Assembly: GCA_014281115.1 (NCBI GenBank)
Contig: JACONQ010000003.1
Span: 2,852,001 to 2,916,000, forward strand
DNA from: Laburnicola sp. R22_1
Taxonomy: Eukaryota; Ascomycota; Dothideomycetes; Pleosporales; Didymosphaeriaceae
Length of the DNA stretch: 64,000 bases
Direction of reading: 5' to 3'
Part shown: one piece after another, positions 59,990 to 64,000 of the stretch
Position numbering within the stretch: position 1 is the stretch's first letter
Layout: each line of letters starts with the position of its first letter
Notes under the pieces: generated by a model
Told to the model about the DNA's origin: nothing
Seen by the model: only the letters and a program-made list of their open reading frames with translations
Database searches by the model: none
Made by a program: the position numbers and the translations under genes

Positions 59990-60480
59990 AAGATATAGCA
60001 AATATATAAATACGCGCTTATTCTATAGAATTTCTATAGAAGATAAGTAGAGTAAGACTAATGCTAAAGAAGTATACTAGAGGTTAATACGTTATTATTA
60101 GCAAAAAATAGTAAAGTACTATTTAGTATTAGAAGTAAAGAGCGTGTGTGTAATACTTATTATATATTATAGTAGTAAAGTAAGTATCTAAGTTATTAAT
60201 TATCTAGTAAGATGGTGGGGAAAGGTAAAGTTTATTATCTAGTAACGCAGTAGGCAAGCAAGTTAGAGTGTTATTATTATTATAATTTTGTTATCTTAAA
60301 AGCTTAGGGAAGAAACGTTAGTAAAACTTTAACGCGCTTTAGATCCTAGAGCTTAGCGCGCATAAAATATAATATTATATAGGCGCTAGTAACGTAATAA
60401 AAAAATAGTAATTAAATATAGTAGGTCACTTTACAACTAATAAGTAGAGGCAGTTTATACTCCTACTTAGGGGGGAGTTC
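59990..60480 (-). repeat. Dispersed repeat C, inverted copy
   Basis: Reverse complement of copies at 15055 and 41555. Ends next to AGGGGGGAG near 60468, which resembles a polypurine tract. Confidence 0.6.
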
Positions 60481-60944
60481 TTTTTTATAAATATATGAAA
60501 AAACGCGTCTTTAAAGGCTAAAAGGAAGCTTTGTTTATTAATATAAAAATTACGCCTATATACTAAGTCTTTAATACACTAAAAGTACTTATACTTTAAT
60601 AGTAAAAAGTAAACTATATTAAGTAGCTAGAAGATATATAATAAGTAAAGTAGTATATAAAGAATAAGAATTTTATTTTTAAAGTAGTAGGTCCTAAAAT
60701 CCTAATTAAGGTAGCTCTTATAGCTATCTAAAATAAGTAGCCAATATACTCTTACCTAATGCGCTTTTATATATATATTGTAATACTTTAGCTACTTTAA
60801 CCTAAGCGTATTATTAGTTTAGCTATTATTAAAAACTAAAAGCTTCTAATTATGTAGTATATTTATCTTCTTATACTATATAAATCCTCCTAGCTCCGAA
60901 CCGGTACGGCGACGATGTGGCCTTGCCATGTTTTGTATGTGGAT
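60481..60944. other. AT-rich DNA, no gene seen
   Basis: No recognised structure. Confidence 0.45.
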
Positions 60945-61115
60945 TTTTTTTAGTTAGAGTGGGCCCGCCAAGCCTGCCTAGCTCGCTTGTAACGCGCTAA
61001 CTCCTTTTTGTCAACACCTTAAAACGCTTTTCTATGCATACAACACTAGGAGGGATATCTGCTATTATTATAATATTTTTATTAGAAAACTCTTAGTCGT
61101 AAAAAAATAAAAACC
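60945..61115 (-). repeat. Repeat D, well preserved inverted copy
   Basis: Includes a CG-rich end (ggcccgccaagcctgcctag) and tagctcgcttgtaacgcgc, which loosely resembles a tRNA A-box region. Best reference for the degraded copy at 4626-4800. Confidence 0.65.
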
Positions 61116-62491
61116 AAACCATACTATATAAATATATAAATATGTCTTTTATAAATAATAAATAGTAAAGTTATATACCTAGTAGCGCAAATACTTTAAA
61201 TAACTATAACTTCCTTATAATTACTTAGCTAAATAAAGTTAGATTATATATGCCTCTCTACGCCTATAATAATCTTTATTAAGCTAATAACGCTTATCTA
61301 GAAGCTAGTCTTATTAGAGTTATATATATTATTATTATAAATACTATACTAGGCTTTAGTATTCTTGACTAGCTTAAACTACGCGCTAATTATTTCTAGA
61401 TTTTTCTATGATATTCTCTCCTTATTCTTTACTTAATTAAATACTTTTTTAAACTTATTTAAATATATTATAAATCTCTAAGTGTAGTGCTTACTAACTA
61501 GCTTACTACTATATATACCTAGTACTTTATTAGCTATATCTACTACTTTATATAGCTAGGGCGCAAATTCTTACAAATTAAGATTAAAAAAATATTAAAT
61601 AATTGTCTACTTTTTAGTTATAGTAAACTTATAGTAGGCGTTGTAGCTTTCTAGACAATATATAATTCTATTATATTAGCTAGTTAATATTAAAGGAGCT
61701 ATATTAAACACTTTAGTAGCGTATTAAAGACTTATAAATTAGTAATTATTCTAGGTAGAAAGTGTAAGCTAAATTCTACTTTCTTTAATAGTGGATTTTG
61801 TATTTTATTATTAAGACATAGTATATTAAGAGGATAAGAGGTGCTATTAAGCTTTTTTAACCAGCTTAGTGGGTTAACTAGCTTAATAGTAGAATATATT
61901 AGCAAAAGTATTATATAAATCTATAAGATCCTTTTAGCTATCACTACTATTATTACTATTAAGTTAGCTTATCTAAGTAAGTATGCCGTGTAGTAGCCTA
62001 CGTATAGATAACTAATAATAGTAATAGTAATAAGCTAGGTGTGCTATATACACTATAAGTAAACTTTATATAGGTTAGAAGCTTATAAGGTATAGAGTAT
62101 AAGTAAGTAAGTTTAAACTATTATCGCGTTATTAGGTAGTATTTAAGATTAGTCTTTAATTAGATTTAGATGCTATATATAGTATATAATAACCTTGTAT
62201 TTTAATTTACTTTAACCTTAAACAAAACGAAAAGGTTAAAAAGAGTATTTGCAATCTAACTAACTAACTTTATAATAATACTTTAACTTACTTTTTACTA
62301 TATTACTAAATAATTAATACTTACTTTTTAATCTTTTACTGTTATAATAAATAATTAACTACTTAGAATCCTTAAGTATATACTTTACTACCACTATAAT
62401 ATATAATCAATTATATATATATAACTTGCTTTTCTTTTCTTTAGAGTTAATTTCTAATATTACGTAATTCTAGGCTAGCTATTTAACTAAC
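61116..62491. other. AT-rich DNA, no gene seen
   Basis: About 1.4 kb of RIP-like sequence. No termini, frames or RNA genes recognised. Confidence 0.45.
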
Positions 62492-62643
62492 TATTATATT
62501 ATATCACTATTTTATAATTATCGTTTTACGCTCTTTTTAATTACTAAGCAGAGGGCTTTGCTTTTGTTATTATAATTTTCAAGATAAAAGCCTTTATTAT
62601 ATAACACTAGGTAGATAGTATAATAACACATATTATATTATAT
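62492..62643 (+). repeat. Repeat A with 13-bp target duplication
   Basis: 126-bp unit 62505-62630 between tattatattatat repeats (62492-62504, 62631-62643). Confidence 0.8.
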
Positions 62644-62686
62644 AATTAATAATTTCTTTAATAATAACTTTTATTATAATAATAAT

Positions 62687-62746
62687 CACAGCTTTCCCTT
62701 ATAGCGTTGTACTGTATACCCAAAGGTCTGCGATGTTTCTCTTCTA
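62687..62746 (+). repeat. Repeat B, 3' fragment
   Basis: Only the last about 60 bp (agctttcccttatagcg to gatgtttctcttct), little mutated. Confidence 0.7.
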
Positions 62747-62838
62747 GATTATAATAATAATAATAATAATTATAATAATAATTATAATAGTAACTAACCT
62801 AACTATTTTATTAATCTTTTCTTATAACTAGTAAGCTA

Positions 62839-63052
62839 CAGTGGGGTGACAAAAAAACACCTTTTTATACCCTTTTTAAAGTATAGTAACCTACTTATTT
62901 AATAATATAAAAATTATAGAAATTTTATATAAAATAGAGAAGATTAGTAAGTCTAATAAGGTATACTTATGTAATGCTAACTAATTAGCATAAGAGAGAT
63001 TTTTGGCCTTAAACATAAGGCTTTTAAAAAGCGAAAATTAAAATTTAAAAAA
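62839..63052 (+). mobile_element. Left end of a second Tc1-like element
   Basis: CAGTGGGGTGAC preceded by TA (62837-62838). Matches 44501-44710, then breaks off at a TGTTA that may be an LTR insertion point. Confidence 0.65.
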
Positions 63053-64000
63053 TGTTAAATAGGCTCTACAGCTAGCTATACAGACATCAATATCTAATAC
63101 TCTATATTAGCAAGTGCAGAGGGTGTATACGATAATTATATAAGGAAATGAAATAATATAATAGAACAACTTAGTATTAATTGCTTATCTCTAAAAAGGA
63201 TGCAAATAGAAAGGAGAAGGTCCTGCAATATATAGGCCGCAGTGTATAGGTATTACATAATTTCTATACATTACTATTATATAATAATATTAAAATCTTA
63301 ACCCTCTTAGGTGCCTTGATCTATATAGTGTACAGACACTAGTAACTTTTTATTTTAAAGTTGCTGTTAGTAATTCTCTCTTTCTCTGCACAAACTATCT
63401 GCTTACTAATATTTACCTTATTTATTTATTATTCCCCTATCTATATGCCTCCTACTCTAGCTAGTCTACTTTAGTTAGTAGAAAGATTTAATTAAGTAAC
63501 TATTTGTTATACTTTATTGCTATTTATTAGAGGCGCGATTAGGCTTATTAGTAGTAGAGTAATAGTCTAGCTAATAGCGGTTAAAAGCAAGATTACACAG
63601 TTAATAATAAGATTGCAGTAATAATATATTATTTATATAGAGTTCTTTTTACTTAGTTTATTTCTTATATAATAGGTAGACGTATTTATCTTATCTATTT
63701 AGATAGCAATATTAGGCAATTATGCAATATTAGATAAGGGAAAGACAAATACTAGTAAGGGTTAGAAATTAAAGCTTTAGATAGAAGGGAGAGGTATATA
63801 AGATAGGCTTTCCTTCTTTTATTCTTCTCTTTCTTATTCTCTACTTTAAACATCTCTCTATGTATGTCTTTTCTTTTTAGCTCTTTTCTCTTTTTTTTCT
63901 TTATTAAGCTAATCCCCTATTTCGTATAGTACTAAACTATAGCTCTTATTATATAATATTTTATCTTTATATAGTGCTAACTTGCTATAAATAATAGTAC
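63053..64000 (+). mobile_element. Possible young LTR element running off the window
   Basis: Begins TGTTAAATAGGCTC exactly where homology to the Tc1-like element stops, and retains CA/TG dinucleotides unlike its surroundings. A frame from ATG 63447 (MPPTLASLL) is soon interrupted. Repeat E occupies the end (63915-64000). The second LTR, if any, lies outside the window. Confidence 0.35.

Overview
The window looks like a filamentous ascomycete chromosome (Pezizomycotina; a Dothideomycete with AT-isochores is my inference). Two gene-bearing blocks of balanced base composition (about 1-3690 and 53110-57663) alternate with very AT-rich, gene-empty blocks (about 3690-53090 and 57664-64000). The AT-rich blocks are packed with transposons carrying the signature of repeat-induced point mutation (RIP): CA/TG are scarce, TA is abundant, paired LTRs differ almost only by C-to-T and G-to-A, and coding frames carry TAG/TAA where Gln or Trp codons are expected.

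Genes: 135-2226 (+) is a two-exon phenol 2-monooxygenase-type flavoprotein. 2533-3561 (-) is a TDP2-like endonuclease/exonuclease/phosphatase protein, convergent with it. 53342-55985 (-) is an 11-exon MFS sugar-porter gene that I assembled from splice sites; it includes 11-, 18-, 34- and 39-nt exons. A short gene fragment ends where AT-rich DNA resumes at 57663.

Transposons, left to right: a Copia (8619-14260, TSD ATATA) inside an older Copia; a pogo-type element (15901-17764); a reverse-strand Copia (18183-23686, TSD ATAAT) inside a dispersed repeat; a Tc1/mariner element (24026-26142) whose transposase has two introns and one nonsense codon; a 330-bp TRIM with 38-bp LTRs (26482-26811, TSD AAATA); a chromodomain Gypsy element split into two parts (to 29104 and from 37723) around an 8.2-kb Copia (29279-37470, TSD CTAGA); and a Tc1-like element (44501-49249) hosting two further pogo elements (45296-47161, nearly free of RIP, and 47314-49184).

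Between these lie dispersed short repeats, here called A to E. Repeat A is a unit of about 126-185 bp whose copies sit in 10-14-bp target duplications, which suggests a retroposon. Degenerate telomere-like repeats (50150-50560) and a 15-bp minisatellite (50897-51105) also occur. The nesting order, combined with the degree of RIP, gives a relative insertion history. The least familiar items are the TRIM, the 13-bp-TSD short repeats, the shared 17-bp terminal periodicity of three pogo families, and a 2.65-kb non-pol region inside the 29279-37470 Copia.
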